A stretch of 64,000 nucleotides of DNA from Incurvaria masculella (lineage: Eukaryota; Arthropoda; Insecta; Lepidoptera; Incurvariidae). This document shows positions 1-13,000 of the stretch, one piece after another. The stretch spans positions 643,001-707,000 of the forward strand of contig OX335652.1 of NCBI GenBank assembly GCA_946894095.1, given 5' to 3'. Position 1 is the first letter of the stretch; each line of letters opens with the position of its first letter. Both the position numbers and the translations under genes were made by a program. Under the pieces are notes generated by a model, which did no database searches, was not told where the DNA came from, and was given only the letters and a program-made list of their open reading frames with translations.

Positions 1-784
1 TGTTTCTGTTGTAATTTTAATACAAATTTAATAATAATTTTAATTACAACAGAAAGGAGGAAATGTTGTGTCCTTCCCTTGTTTTCTTCACTTGTGTGTC
101 TCTGTTTGAGGTCAGGAAAATTTTGCCAAATGAAATCCAATAAAAACAAATGAAGAAGATCATACAAGGTGCTAGATATTGAAAGCACAGGTGGTGCTTG
201 AAGAGATTGCACGGTACATGAGTGAGCAGCAAGTGTGCGCACGTCTATGGGCTGTGGTGCGGCCGGGCTCACATCTATCAATATTCTTCACTCTTTTGGT
301 TCAAGATTGGTCATCACCTTTCAAGGACTTTCATCACTTTCATTAATTGTTCCAGAGGAAGCACGATGAGAATCTTGTTAGAATCTTTGACAGATGGTGA
401 CAGAACAAGACGTGGGGAGCACCGGCGCTAACATCGATTCACGTGGATCTAAGAGGATTCGGTGCGACGGCTCCCAAATGATAAAATAGCGAGTGCTTGA
501 TGGGAATCGATTGAAGAGATTAAAATTAAGAAATCGAAGCATTCCCATGCCGAGTGTGAAGCTAAAATTGAAAAGGCCAGCGAACTAACGAAGCCGTTTA
601 TCATTTAGTGGCCGACTTGAGTGCAGAGAAAAGGCTAATTCTGTTCGTAGACACAGTTCATTCGACGGCTAGCGGGGGCTAGCGGTAAATTTACCCGCAT
701 AGCTCCACTCTCAAACCCTCCGCACTCCGCGTACACAAAATCATGTCATCTGATTCATTTTCAGTGACTTCAAAGTCACTTTAC
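1..784. other. Intron or downstream Tomosyn sequence, nothing recognised
   Basis: I looked on the minus strand for the expected IARTFCF / ETPEAPNRGF carboxy-terminal exons and found none. No repeat family seen elsewhere in the window is present. Confidence 0.5.
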
Positions 785-861
785 CTTCGCGAATAAAGTT
801 CATTGGAGACATGGTCGTCTTGAATAAACGTGCCAAATATTTCGTGCTGAAGGTTTGATTT
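785..861 (-). CDS. Candidate extra exon downstream of the secure Tomosyn exons
   Basis: Between ctatactttcag and gtaaag lies a stop-free 77-nt block. Joined to the previous exon it reads RNQTFSTKYLARLFKTTMSP then MNFIRE. Splice signals are good, but the sequence does not match the expected IARTFCF blade and 77 nt is not a multiple of three. It would need a special downstream partner or act as an alternative or unproductive exon. Confidence 0.35.
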
Positions 862-908
862 CTGAAAGTATAGGAAATATAAATGAAAATGAGAAATGCA
901 ATGTTTAC

Positions 909-1017
909 CTGAGCTCGGAGAGTGGTAGAAAATCGACATCAATGAGGGGCCTTAGCGAAGGCAAACTATATGCTACAATGTGGCCTGTTGAAATATAATT
1001 GACGAGACATACGCTAT
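909..1017 (-). CDS. Tomosyn: Tomosyn exon (last secure exon in window)
   Basis: The 109-nt exon after ctcttttttcag reads DSVCLVNYISTGHIVAYSLP, then SLRPLIDVDFLPLSEL and R before gtaaac. YSLPSLRPL.DVD.LPL is a tomosyn signature. It ends two bases into the Arg codon, the usual family border before the IARTFCF blade, which was not found in the window. Confidence 0.94.
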
Positions 1018-4000
1018 CTGAAAAAAGAGAGATACATCTCAATTTAACTTGGAACAGAAACAGAAATATAGAGAGGAAACGGTACATATCTGTGTTTTCA
1101 TAAAATACAAATTGTCAACAACAGTTGCAAGAGTAGGAATAATTCTGTTAAGTTTTGTTTCTTTAAAGTTAAGCGCAGCAGATGGCGTTGGGCAGGACCT
1201 CTTAAGGTGCCCAACGACGCCCATTGGCTTTCAAACTTTTAGAGCGACTGAGTAGACCATGCTGGCCACAGTGAAGTCACATCCTTTTCACACTAGGTGC
1301 TCTGAGCTCCAAGAATTTAGGAAAATTTTACACATTGTTACTGAATTAGAATTAAAAATACATTGCATATAGAATTAATTACAAATTGGTAATATCATTC
1401 CAGATGGATTCCTACTGTATTATTATTAACTAGTTATGAAATTAATTTTTCTATGCAGTTTTCCTTATGGAGTCTATTGTTACCACATGCACTATTGCTG
1501 AGTATTAAAATTAAATTATTTTCCTCTTTTCGTAATTGTACATCTCGGATTTAAAATTCAAATTTTTGGAGCGTAATATACTATTAAGTTATAATACATC
1601 GGTATACACACATAGGGGTATACCAAAGAGCTTAACTACACATGAGTTATAGGGATACCCCAAAGTGCGACGGTAGGTGTTTTATGCCGCTCTATTCAAT
1701 GGTGGAAATACTAAGATATAAAGGATGCCAATTCAATAACCATATTTATTTTAGGGTACCTAATACTTCAGGCAAAAATAAACACATTTTCGTGGAAGAA
1801 CCCACTGTCTTCCACAAAATTCCAGTTCTTCGACATCCTGGTAATGACGAACATTTGCTGTTTCTATTGTTCGTTGTTCTTTGCCTTAATCTGTTCTGCC
1901 AGGGAATTGTTTGGCAGTAGCATGTAGATCTAAGTATGTATTTCATAATTGTGGACGGAAAAATATGTTATGTACGCCCGTGAAGTTTCTTTGCGGGTTC
2001 TTCTTTACTGGGTTGATCGAAACCGCGGATCTTTGTGATGTGGCTTGGTGTAGTTTGACTACCAAAAAGTTTTAATAAATGAAATGAAAATGAAATAAAA
2101 GTTGGTGTATGCTGACTACGCTTTTAGCATGTGCCTACGACGCCTCGCGTGCTCAGGGTCTACCCCGGAGGGAGCGGCACGATGGGACGCACGACAGCAC
2201 TCACCTTTTAAACTTCTAATTACGATAACACTCACCTTTTAAACTAACAATTTCAGATTTAACAACAAAGTCCGTGTCGGCGATCTGCTGCCGGTACACG
2301 CAGTTCTGGCTCGGCAGCGCCACCACGCGCGCCTGCTTCTCGGACGCTATCACCACGAACTGGCGGTCGCCGCAGCCGCCGCAGCCGCCGCCGCTCCCGC
2401 CGCCGCCGCCGCCACCGCTCCCGCCGCCGCACGAGTCGACGCTGCCGCCGAGCGTGGGACTCATGCGGCTGCCGCTGCCGCCGCTGCTCTGCTTGGTCGG
2501 CGTGCGCTCGCGACGCTCTCTTGACTGCCAAAACAATAGATTTAGTAAAAGGCGGCCCATACATAATGTGTCCCGTTATGAACGAGACGCAAAACTGTCC
2601 CGTTTTTTCCAAACCGCGCAAAAATTACGCGGCCCCGGGACGAGAACTTGTCGAAGCAGCACGCGCGGTGGCTAAGACGACAATGGATTTCGCTTCGACT
2701 TGAAGAAAAAGATTTCAGCCAGGAGGTGTGTGTGTGTGTGTGTGTGTGAACTGAGACCACCATTGATAGTCATGCTGAAAGGGAAGTAGCTAAATAATCT
2801 GATGTCCCATTTTGAGCCAAAATAGAAACGGCCACATTACCCATACACCTATAAATTGCGCAATATTGATGATTGCACAATACTATTGAACGTGTGGGAA
2901 TGATTGGATTTATTGAGCGTGTGTTCAAGGAGGCATTATTGCACAATCAAGTATTATGCAATATTGTTGTAGGTGTATTCGCCTACTGCTGCCGCTTCGG
3001 TCAAGATGAACAAAGCTTTGAGTGCAAATTCAAATGCAATCGGAGTAAGAGGAAAAGAGACGGTAAGAGATGCAGCGAAGGTTCAGTAGATGTAGATGAT
3101 AACCCAGATAAACACACATTTTTCAGGTGAATAAGATATCACCCACTTATTTTGGCGACCCATATTGTCCATTTTTCCCATGCAGTTCATGGATCATCAT
3201 ACATTAAAAAAATCACATTCGAAAATACTTTTTCTTGAAAACAGTCTACGTGCAACCTGTATGACTTTGTGGTGGAGATGTTCGCAAGATTTTGAAGAAG
3301 ATTTAAGTTAATAATTATTAATGAAGAAGAAATTAGGTATAATCGATCATCATTTAATTACCTCTTTATTTTCATCTCTCCAACTTTCGTAGGAGTAAGG
3401 TATTAAAGCACCATTGCAATCTAAAAACGACATCGCTAGTATCGACCCTTTTAACCTGAAGATAGGACCACCTGAAAAGTAAAAAAAAAGGTTAGTGAAA
3501 CTGCTATACCTACAGGCTTAATTTATCGATATTTCGCTACAACTATTATCTAATCGGGGACGCTACCTACCGAGCGCTAAACTTAGAACATGATTTATTT
3601 TCTCTAAAACCATTGTAAGTTATTGTGTGGTTTCTTAGATAGAGATCTTTAAAATGATTAGTACTAAGTTTCTTCTTTCAATGATGAAGAAAAAAATGCT
3701 ATCATTTTAAGATACATATTTTCGTAAATAACGTAATCAATATATGATATAAAAGCAGCGTTAAAAAGGGGCAGGTTTTTTGGTAACACCTTATTATATA
3801 TACGTAGGTTTATTGTTATAATAATGTTATGTAAGTTTATTATAAAATTAATGCATGTATGTATATGTTACGGTTAAAGCCCGAAGTTGGTTAAAGTTTG
3901 AAATCTTTTTTTCCTAAAGGTAACTAAGATTTTCAAGATATACGTGTGTCGAGGGCACTAATTTAGAGTTTATGGTAAGAAAAAAAAAACCTTAAACAAT

Positions 4001-7000
4001 ATCTAATCTTTATATCTTATAATATCTTTTAAAAAGTCGAACATAGAACCTCCTCCTTTGTCCTCCTGAAGTCGGTTAAAAATATAATATTGTTTTTATT
4101 GCTAGTGATCTAACTTCAGCTAGATCCCCTCTGCAGTGTATAGACCTCCTCTATTTCTTTCCATTTATTCCGATCAGTTGCAAGTTGAGTCCATTATTGA
4201 AATGTTATTTACTGTTTCGTTTTATTTGTTTCATTATTGTGAAATTTAGGGTTGCAATCATTATTTTGTAGAGGTTTTTCTAGAGTGTATTAACAGTGAA
4301 TAATCTGCTGTCTGCTAAAGTTTAGTTCCCTCGATAAGTCAGCACTGTCTATATATACAGCTGTATTCAGAGTGAGCGGACTAACTTTAATAAGCCGGAC
4401 TAAACCGGTTTTTGTAACGTACCCTTGTACCAAGTTTTCACAGGTTACCTCTGAATACGACCGTCTGTGACTAATTTTCTTTACAATCCAGCTGTTATTT
4501 AAAAAGGCTATAAAGGTCGTATTTTGGGTATGTTTGAATTTTTTTTATCAAAATTAAGTCTCGAAAATCTGACCTGAGAGATAAATGACGGCTTAATATG
4601 TGGCTCAGGCGTTCTTCGCGACCCTTCAAAACTTTAACAATCATATTCAGAGTGAACCTGTCAAAATTTTGTAGCTACAGGATTAGCAACGGACTAACCA
4701 CGCGTACTAAAGTTAGTCCGCCTAATCTTTAAGTTTTCAAACGTTTTCCTCACGTTTCTACCCTTTTTCGCATCAGTACTCTTTACAAGTGAGCGAAAGT
4801 ATCGTGCCCGGGCGGCCTAGAAGAACGTACCATGACCAAATCAATGTAATTCTTCGTAAAGATCTGCTACGTAGCACCCATAATCGTAGAGCATGTATGA
4901 AAAGATGTATGTCTGTAGATGAAGCGAAAGAAGGGTGCTGTGGTTGTACCTTATGGCGCTCAATCATCTCTGCCTATCCCTCCGGGACAAGGGCGTGAAG
5001 GTATGAATGTATGTATGTACTCTTTACAATTAAAATGTTGCAATTACTCAATGACAAAAACACAGCATTTGCGTAGATTACATAGTATTAACTTAACACC
5101 TCTATTTAATAGTGGAGACAGAATGTTAGATTAGACAGGTATTGACCTAAAGCTCGGTTGGCAGAGTCCTAAGAATTAATCCAAATTTAATTCAACATTT
5201 CCAATGTGCACATGATCGTTCAAGTTCAAGAGATAATTGACCTGACATGTTGAGGACGACGGGCTGCGTGTAGCGGCAGTCGGCGTCGGGGAGGCTGATC
5301 ATGACGGTGAGCACGGAGCCCAGCGTGGTGCCGACCCACAGCGTCGGCAGCAGTAGCGCCGGCTCTGCACACACGACACCAAGCACATGCTCCGTTTTCA
5401 GCATAGATTAAAGAGGACGGGATAGATTTCTAACGTCATACACGTGTTAAATAGGGATAATAAAAGTCCACAGGTGGCGCTGCAATTCACATTTCAGAAT
5501 ACATGAAATAGAAACCAAAGATTCAATGATATTTTTTAATACTTCTTTTCAGGGTCCACTTTTGGATCCCTTTTTATGGCTTTCGTGCATCTAACACATT
5601 TCGCCAATGTCAAAGTTCATTGCTATATAGAAATAGTGGAAATTAGTTGACAACGAAACTTAAAAGAAAATCACAGTTTAATGATATTTTTCATTTACAA
5701 TGACATTACTTAATTTACAGTTAAAATGTAACATTTTCATCACACCTACCTAGGCAAAATTTGGAATTGTGCTTAGTTTAATGACGGGGTTACTAGTTCT
5801 GGCAGTGACGGGAGATGGTGCTGGCTGGAAATGTCATAGTACCAGCCAAAATAAGCAGGTTTTACTGAGTTTTATTCGTTGTGTGACCTTACTCTTTAAT
5901 CTATGGTTTTCTGCCAGGATTAGTAGAGTTTGTAACCCCATTTGCAATTTTAAATTTCTGGGCATTTTAGTCTTCTACGACCACTGTAAACTATTTCATA
6001 CACATTATTTTTCATTCTAAGTATAGGACTTGTAATGGCTCTTGTAAAAGAAGGAATGAAGGCTGCATATGCATGTTTAAATGTTAAAGTTACTAACGTA
6101 AAGCAAATGAGTGATGAAAGAATGACGAAACAGATTTGCACAGCAAAAGTGAAAGGAATTATCCTACCCAGATGGTCTAGATCTATATGTTTGAAGTACT
6201 TCATTAAGGTAAGCTACGTAGCTTAAGTACATATTTTTCATAATGATGTAGGTACTTAAGTTTTAATAGAATTTTTTTATTGGATACTTCAAAACATGTT
6301 TGCCTTTTGCAAAGTTTACCTGTCGTGTTTACCTATCTGAGAGTATTTGCAAAGACAGTATGTGGGTAAAATGGATTTAGCCTCCAAAAAAGACAAGTCA
6401 GTGATAGCGTTCCTAGTCAGGGTTCACCTTGGCTGAGCCAAAGCGTGTCTTTCGACTGTCAGTTTTGACATAAAATGTATGGACCGAATGTCAAAACTGA
6501 CAGTCGGTCAGCAACTGTCAGAGTAATGTCTATGAATCTCAACATACTTGCATCGAGAGCGATATTAATCGATGATTGTTGTTCGAGGCAACACGACGCA
6601 CGGTCTATGTTTTGAAATGCTCTAGGAATTTATTCAAGCCTTTTATTTTAGTTCGCCTGAACAATATGGATACCTTATTAGCTAGCGAGAGCAGACTCGA
6701 GAATCGAGTGGACGTTTCGCTTAAATCGTGCGTTAGTGCAGCATCGTCGTGTACAACTGTATGAAGATAGTTACCTGACTTCTTGGTATAGCTGTCGGCG
6801 AAGGCGAGACACTGCACGCCCTCCGAGGAGATGTTCTCGAGGCTGGACATGCTGCTGGAGCGTGAGCGCGAGAAGGAACTGTCCAACTTGTCTATCCGGC
6901 CAGTGGGGGGCATTACATACACACTATTACGGTACGCCCTTTGCGCTATGCACGCATAACGTACGACATTAGCCGGCTCTCCTGCTGTGTTTGTTTTAAA

Positions 7001-10000
7001 ACGATACATTGGTCGCAAACATGGTTTAGCGAACATCATGCCTCTCCTGCAACTTCCGAAATTAGAACAATTTTGATGAGACGAAAGAGAGGTCCACAAT
7101 GAGCGAGTGAGAAAAAACAATTTTCACCCCTCCCTTCCCCGCTCCCCGCAGGCGAACACAAACATTCTTTCCATCCGTCATGGCGAACAATGTTCGAGGG
7201 ATTTTTTTCGCTGAACACTCAAACCACGCCCCCCTCTTTTCGAAAAACCATGTTCGGTGTTTTTTTTTGAACGGGAGACCCGGCTTATGTCGCGCTACGT
7301 TCCGCGCCGACGTCTTTGCCGCCATAAACGGGTTCTGCAAACGTTCTTGTTTCTTCTGAGGCCAAATTTGAAACAATATGTTCTACGATTTTGCGAAAAT
7401 TTAAAAATATTTAACCTTCAACACTGCAACATTGGTTGCCAACATGCACGATTTTGTTCTAACTTACATATTTTATATAATTTTTTTTACAGCGAATTTG
7501 GATTATCGGACAGCTCACCATTTTTTGCAGACAAGCTCGGTTTTTATGACAAAGGTGGGAAGTTCTGTCAGCCGTCCTTTTTATAGTCAAGTGCATGCGC
7601 TATTTTGCATGAATGCAGTCAAATATTGGCACCGGCAAGACGCAATATGTTTTCGTACGTCCTTATCGCTTGATAGATTTAGAGCCAAGTGCACGAAAGT
7701 ACAAAAAATCAGAAACAATGTCAGCATATGATTAAAAACGTAAATTTTTATGGACAGTATGGAAGGGAGCTTAGTCAACTCCATGCGATTCACTGAAAGT
7801 GACGTATATAATTATAAGAAAACGAATATACTTAATAGTTTTTCTATGATATTGTTGTAGTATCTAGGTAAGGACATTAGAAACATAGTTTCCTTGCAAA
7901 TATCAAATTGTGTAAGGTAAACCATGTGGATGATAAATAATAAAACAGGTAGGAGGCTGTCTGGTGTCATCGGACAGTGGAAACAGAAAATCACTTTAAA
8001 TAGGCATTTAGAGGTAAGTTGTATTAGTAAAACTTCCGAAATAATTGAGTAAAATACATTATCGATCAACATGTGAAGACACATGTTTGTTTTTGGTTTC
8101 CCGTAAAAGTAAAAAAAAAAAAAAAATTGTTAAAAGTACATACTTAATTATAAAAAAAACTTAATAAAAAAAACCTCACTTTTTATATAATTTAAGCGAT
8201 TGACGCTTTTGCATCTGCATGGTGGCTCCAGTGCCCGTTGTCATTCAGCAATGTGTGAAAAGGCCAAAGAATGCCATTTTAAGTCCATAATGATTTCATG
8301 AATGTTTTTATCGCATAATGTTAAAGATTTTTCAATATAAAGGTCTTTAAATATTTATGGCAGCAAACACTTCGTCACATGCCACCATGGAAGATTTGTT
8401 GAATGACTGATTGAATAACGATTTCAAAATATTGTTATTAGACTAGTTAACAATTGTGTAGACGTATCAACCACAGTGTATGCGTTGGAAATAGCAAAAA
8501 TTATGCAAGCACTTATACAATAAACACCGAGGGATCGTAAAATAGGGTCAATTTTGAGAAGGGGTAATCATTTTAAAAACTGTGCTAGATGAGTTGTGAA
8601 AATATCTGAAACACATTAAAAACGTGCAGTTGAATTCACCAAAAATGTGCAAACATGATATTGACAAAATGCCTTCAAGAGAAACTAGAAAAAGAAAGCC
8701 AATAACAAAAATTAAATCATGCAATTTTTGTGATTTATCTAATGGGTGAATTTGAAGTCGTTCAGCCTCACCTGTCTCAGATTATTTCCACAACATAGAT
8801 TCATAGACTTTGCAGATAGCACGCAGGTAGATACTAATAGGTATTCTACAGTGTATACATTTTGGGCTTGATCACTTGACCGCATGAGTACATGAGTATG
8901 TGACAGATGGTCGTAAATTTTATTTAATCGACGGGAGTGATTTCATTATGATCATATTTTCCTGTTTCGAGACACACAGGCAAGTTAAAATAAACATTAT
9001 GTATAATAACATTTAGAATAAACAAAAACACACCTGTCAGAAAATGTTGAGTACAAATATGTCTAAAGGATTTTAAAGGAAAACTAAATGCGCTTGGCAG
9101 TCAAATGATCAAGGAAAACTATCCGCTTACCTAAAGTCCTCTATTGATATTAACTTAGCACACCAAACACAATCAGCCCCCGCTACACCCCATTTAAAGA
9201 AAAAAAGCTCATTGGTTCTCCCCCCCTTCCACATAGTCAACACAACGGCAACTCATACACGAACGAAATGAGATGAAGAAATGAGATGAGAATCGATTGA
9301 TAGCAAGCGCAAATGTATTACCTTCAGCATGCCCCGCGTAGACTACCCCAATCAATCAGTATAGCTTTCGGTTAGTTCATATTATTACTAGGCATCCATT
9401 AGTTACTTCTTGACCATATTAAAAAGCAGAGCCGCAACACAGGTGCCAATAAAATGTACATAACACTACCCACGTACTAAGCCATCCAATACGGTAGTAC
9501 TGGACGGATGGGTGGCTCTGAAGCGACGTGGCCAACAGTTCCTAACAATTAATTGTGCTCTTACACAACTACCTAGTAAGAAAAGGCGATGCGACATGCA
9601 ACAAACTATTGTGTGTGCTGTTATAAGGAAGAAACTTGAAGCATACATAGAAATAACGACAGCCGAACATAGAGGCAGCCAAATACGAGCCATATTAACT
9701 TTTTGCTTTGCGGTTCGGCTAGAAACAAATCAATATAACAATGTAACAATCAACAATATCATTCAGTCGATGTTAGAAATTTTAAATTGGAGATTTATAA
9801 TATAATGTTGTAAGGACTAAATAACAGAATATAAAATCTTTCTTGGCAATCAAATATAAAAATGTGATTAATATTATGCAAGAAAATGTGAAGAAATGAG
9901 AAATCAAAATAATATGATTGTATGCTGAACTCGAATATCATAATAGTTGGGAGCATAAACATCAAGAAATATAGTGGTTACTTAAAAATTAACTTAATAT

Positions 10001-13000
10001 AACATGGAAGCGCACAGTTTGCACACATAACATATAATATTGTTGTGTTGGATCGTGATTCTGACAACTATGATAGATTATAAAAAGTTTTGTGTAGTAA
10101 GTCACCTTTGTAAAGATCTAAAAGAGACATGCCGCAAGTCAGATAGGTCAAGAGATTGTGCAGTTTCGGAATGTTGTGTTACAGAACTGCTATCGCAATA
10201 CACGAGATTCACAGCCACAATTTCGATTCTACTCTGAGTAGAGCTACAAAACAGTGCGTGGTCTAAGAAAACAAAATCTTCCACTCTGAGAGAATTCACT
10301 CCGATTACATACATCATCAAAGCCACATATGCCACAATACATAGTATATTTCCAGACGACGGTTTCAAATGAGGAATACAAATTCCAGATCAACAGGGAC
10401 TCTACCGTTTACCGTTCATTTTTAGTAAACAAAAATCTTCAAAATGATGTGAATATATCAGAAAATAGCAACCAGATTGCTACATAAACAGGGAGAACGA
10501 TTCTGTTTTCTTAGACTACGGTTTGGTGTGTCGGTAAGTAGTGTAAAAGGTAAAGGACGGTGAGCGATGGCAATACTACAGGAAAAAGGGGAAAACAAGC
10601 GAGAGAATGCTGATGGGTACCATTGTTGGCTTGCAAGGACAAGGAGTCCATAGAGCAGAGAGTCTGCGGGACAGCTGGCTCTGTTTCGACAAAAACGACA
10701 AGTTGTCACAAGCGGCCGAGCGGCACCCACTTAGTACTAGTCGGCCTTCGTTTCTTAATCGGAGGCGAGCGGTAGCATTCGATGTCACACAAATATCCAC
10801 ATTTTATGATTGTGAAAGGTAATTTTCCTGTTTTGCATCCAAAATTAGGTAGATCAACCGATCAGCATTTTAATGAAGCCTTTTGCCTGGCAATGGACTT
10901 ACTGATGTCAGATAAATTGCAGGAACATAATACATTCTTGGGCGGAACGAACCAAGTATTTTATGTAACAGGAAATTCTCTATGTTCGCCACAATTCCCA
11001 TAGATAAAGACTGAATGCTAAATCGTTAAGACATTAAATGCTACCGCCGATAGAGAGAGCTCAAGAGCGTGGCGGGCGCGGCTTGGCGCAGCGGCTCGGC
11101 CGGGAGAGAGTGGACACATAGAGCCGGGGTCGGTGGGCCACAGACAACAGGAAACACTACAGAAGTCACGACTAGTCATCCAAACACAACCGTCACTCGT
11201 ATGCTGCAATGATTACCGAATAAATGATTCCGATCTGAAAATGGAAATTATAGAAATGAATCGGTGGCATTTAAACAAAAACTCATGCGGCACTGCAAAT
11301 TAAATCAGCGAAGGGGTGGCTCGTATATGATGAAGTTCCGTTCTTTTTCCAAGCAGGACGGTTATATCACTGAGAATATATTTTAGGTTATACTTTAATT
11401 TAGTTTCAATATTCCTGGTTTTGTGAATAGAGCAATAACTAGGGGATATTGAGATGGGGCTCTTAATGTTAACTTACTGTTAAAACCATTTGAAAACATG
11501 TTATTTTGTATTAATTGTCCCACGCTCAACAAAGGTGGTAGGCGAGTTCAAATCTGTGTTGTCAGCTAATTAGGAATTTTCATATTATATTCATTCTGAA
11601 CTGTAAATGACATATTTCCAAAGACCAGGTGAAGTGATAAATGAGAGGAAAAAGAGAGTAGGTATGTAGAGGAAGAGTAAAATTGATGAAAACAAAAATG
11701 AAAATGTAGTAAAGTCAAAATAAAAATGTGAGTTTGTCGTATATTCGTTTTTTCAGTAAGTCAACATTGATGCAATATCGTAGAAAGAGCATTAATGAAG
11801 ATAACGAAGTAGTAGATACACATATGGTATTGCTTTGATATTGTAAAAGCATATGTGAAATCAGAGGAGAGTTGATAAGAGAAGGTTTCAATTCCAAACC
11901 GGCAGCATGGAGCGATCCTCGTCCAGATGCCGGATGGCCACGCCGAATACACGACAAGAAACAGATCGAAACGAAAACATAACGAACGAAACGGTCGAGT
12001 CAGAGAGAAATTGCGACTGCATCAGACAGAAATCGAGGTGGAGCGAGAGTAAATTTCGGTTTTAAGGTGACTGTACTACCAAAACTGCAATACTGTCGCG
12101 TGGTGATCAGCGAGTGGTGTGCGGCGGCGGACGGCGGCGCGTCCACGTACGACGCGGTCGACAGGCACTTGTGCAGTTTGCGGGTACCTTGCGAGCGCGA
12201 GCGCCGCACCGCGCCGCGCGTCTCTCCCGCCGTGCTGCCTCGCGCGCCGCCCGCGCCCGCCGCCGCCCCACCCCCCACCGCGCCGCACAACCCGTTCATC
12301 TACGCAACCACACACTACAGCGCCGCCGCCGCCATCTCGCCGCCGCCGACGATACATACTCCCCTCCCCACCGACACGACCGATCGCCGCAGCTCTTGTC
12401 TATTTTCGATGCGATTGTGCATTTGTCAAGCGAAGCTCGGGAGGAAATGTGACCTCTGTGCTTTAAATGTTGCAATTAATTCTGTTAATCTCTAAAGTCT
12501 GTGTCGTTCATAGTATGTGGTGAGTGTGTTAAAACTGATTTAATATGATTAAGGTGTTGAGAGAAGAATCCTTTAACCTGCACACTTAGAAATACTTCCC
12601 GCGACACCCGGGCACGAAAGCTGAGGGCGACATGTCTAAGCCTTATTTATCGACAGACACAGGAGGTAGAATTGTAATTGTTCAAATGTTTTCAGATACA
12701 GTAATAAAGCGGTCACTTGTTTAAGTCGACGTTTTGTCCACTTTATTGTGGAATTCCTCAAAACTCGCAACGCAAAATGGAGAACAAGCCGTCGGATTGG
12801 ATTTCTTTGAAATGCCTTTAGTTATCGCTATATTCTTATACCAAGCCGTAGGTTAAGTTCGTGAATGCGTCCGTTTGGTTGAATTTAATTCAATGCTTTT
12901 CTTCGCTATTCAAGGGTGCTGAATTATACAATAAAATTCATCTCATTAATCTCAATTTGTGTTACTATGTCTTCTGTCAGGTAATGCTGCACTGTCACTG

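Noticed and set aside
1642..1920. 92-codon plus-strand frame
   Set aside because: No family resemblance, sits in a Tomosyn intron, and codon composition is like the surrounding AT-rich DNA.
12067..12495. 142-codon plus-strand frame and several overlapping frames on both strands
   Set aside because: Low-complexity Pro/Ala/Arg translation of a CpG island in several frames at once; no protein similarity or splice logic.
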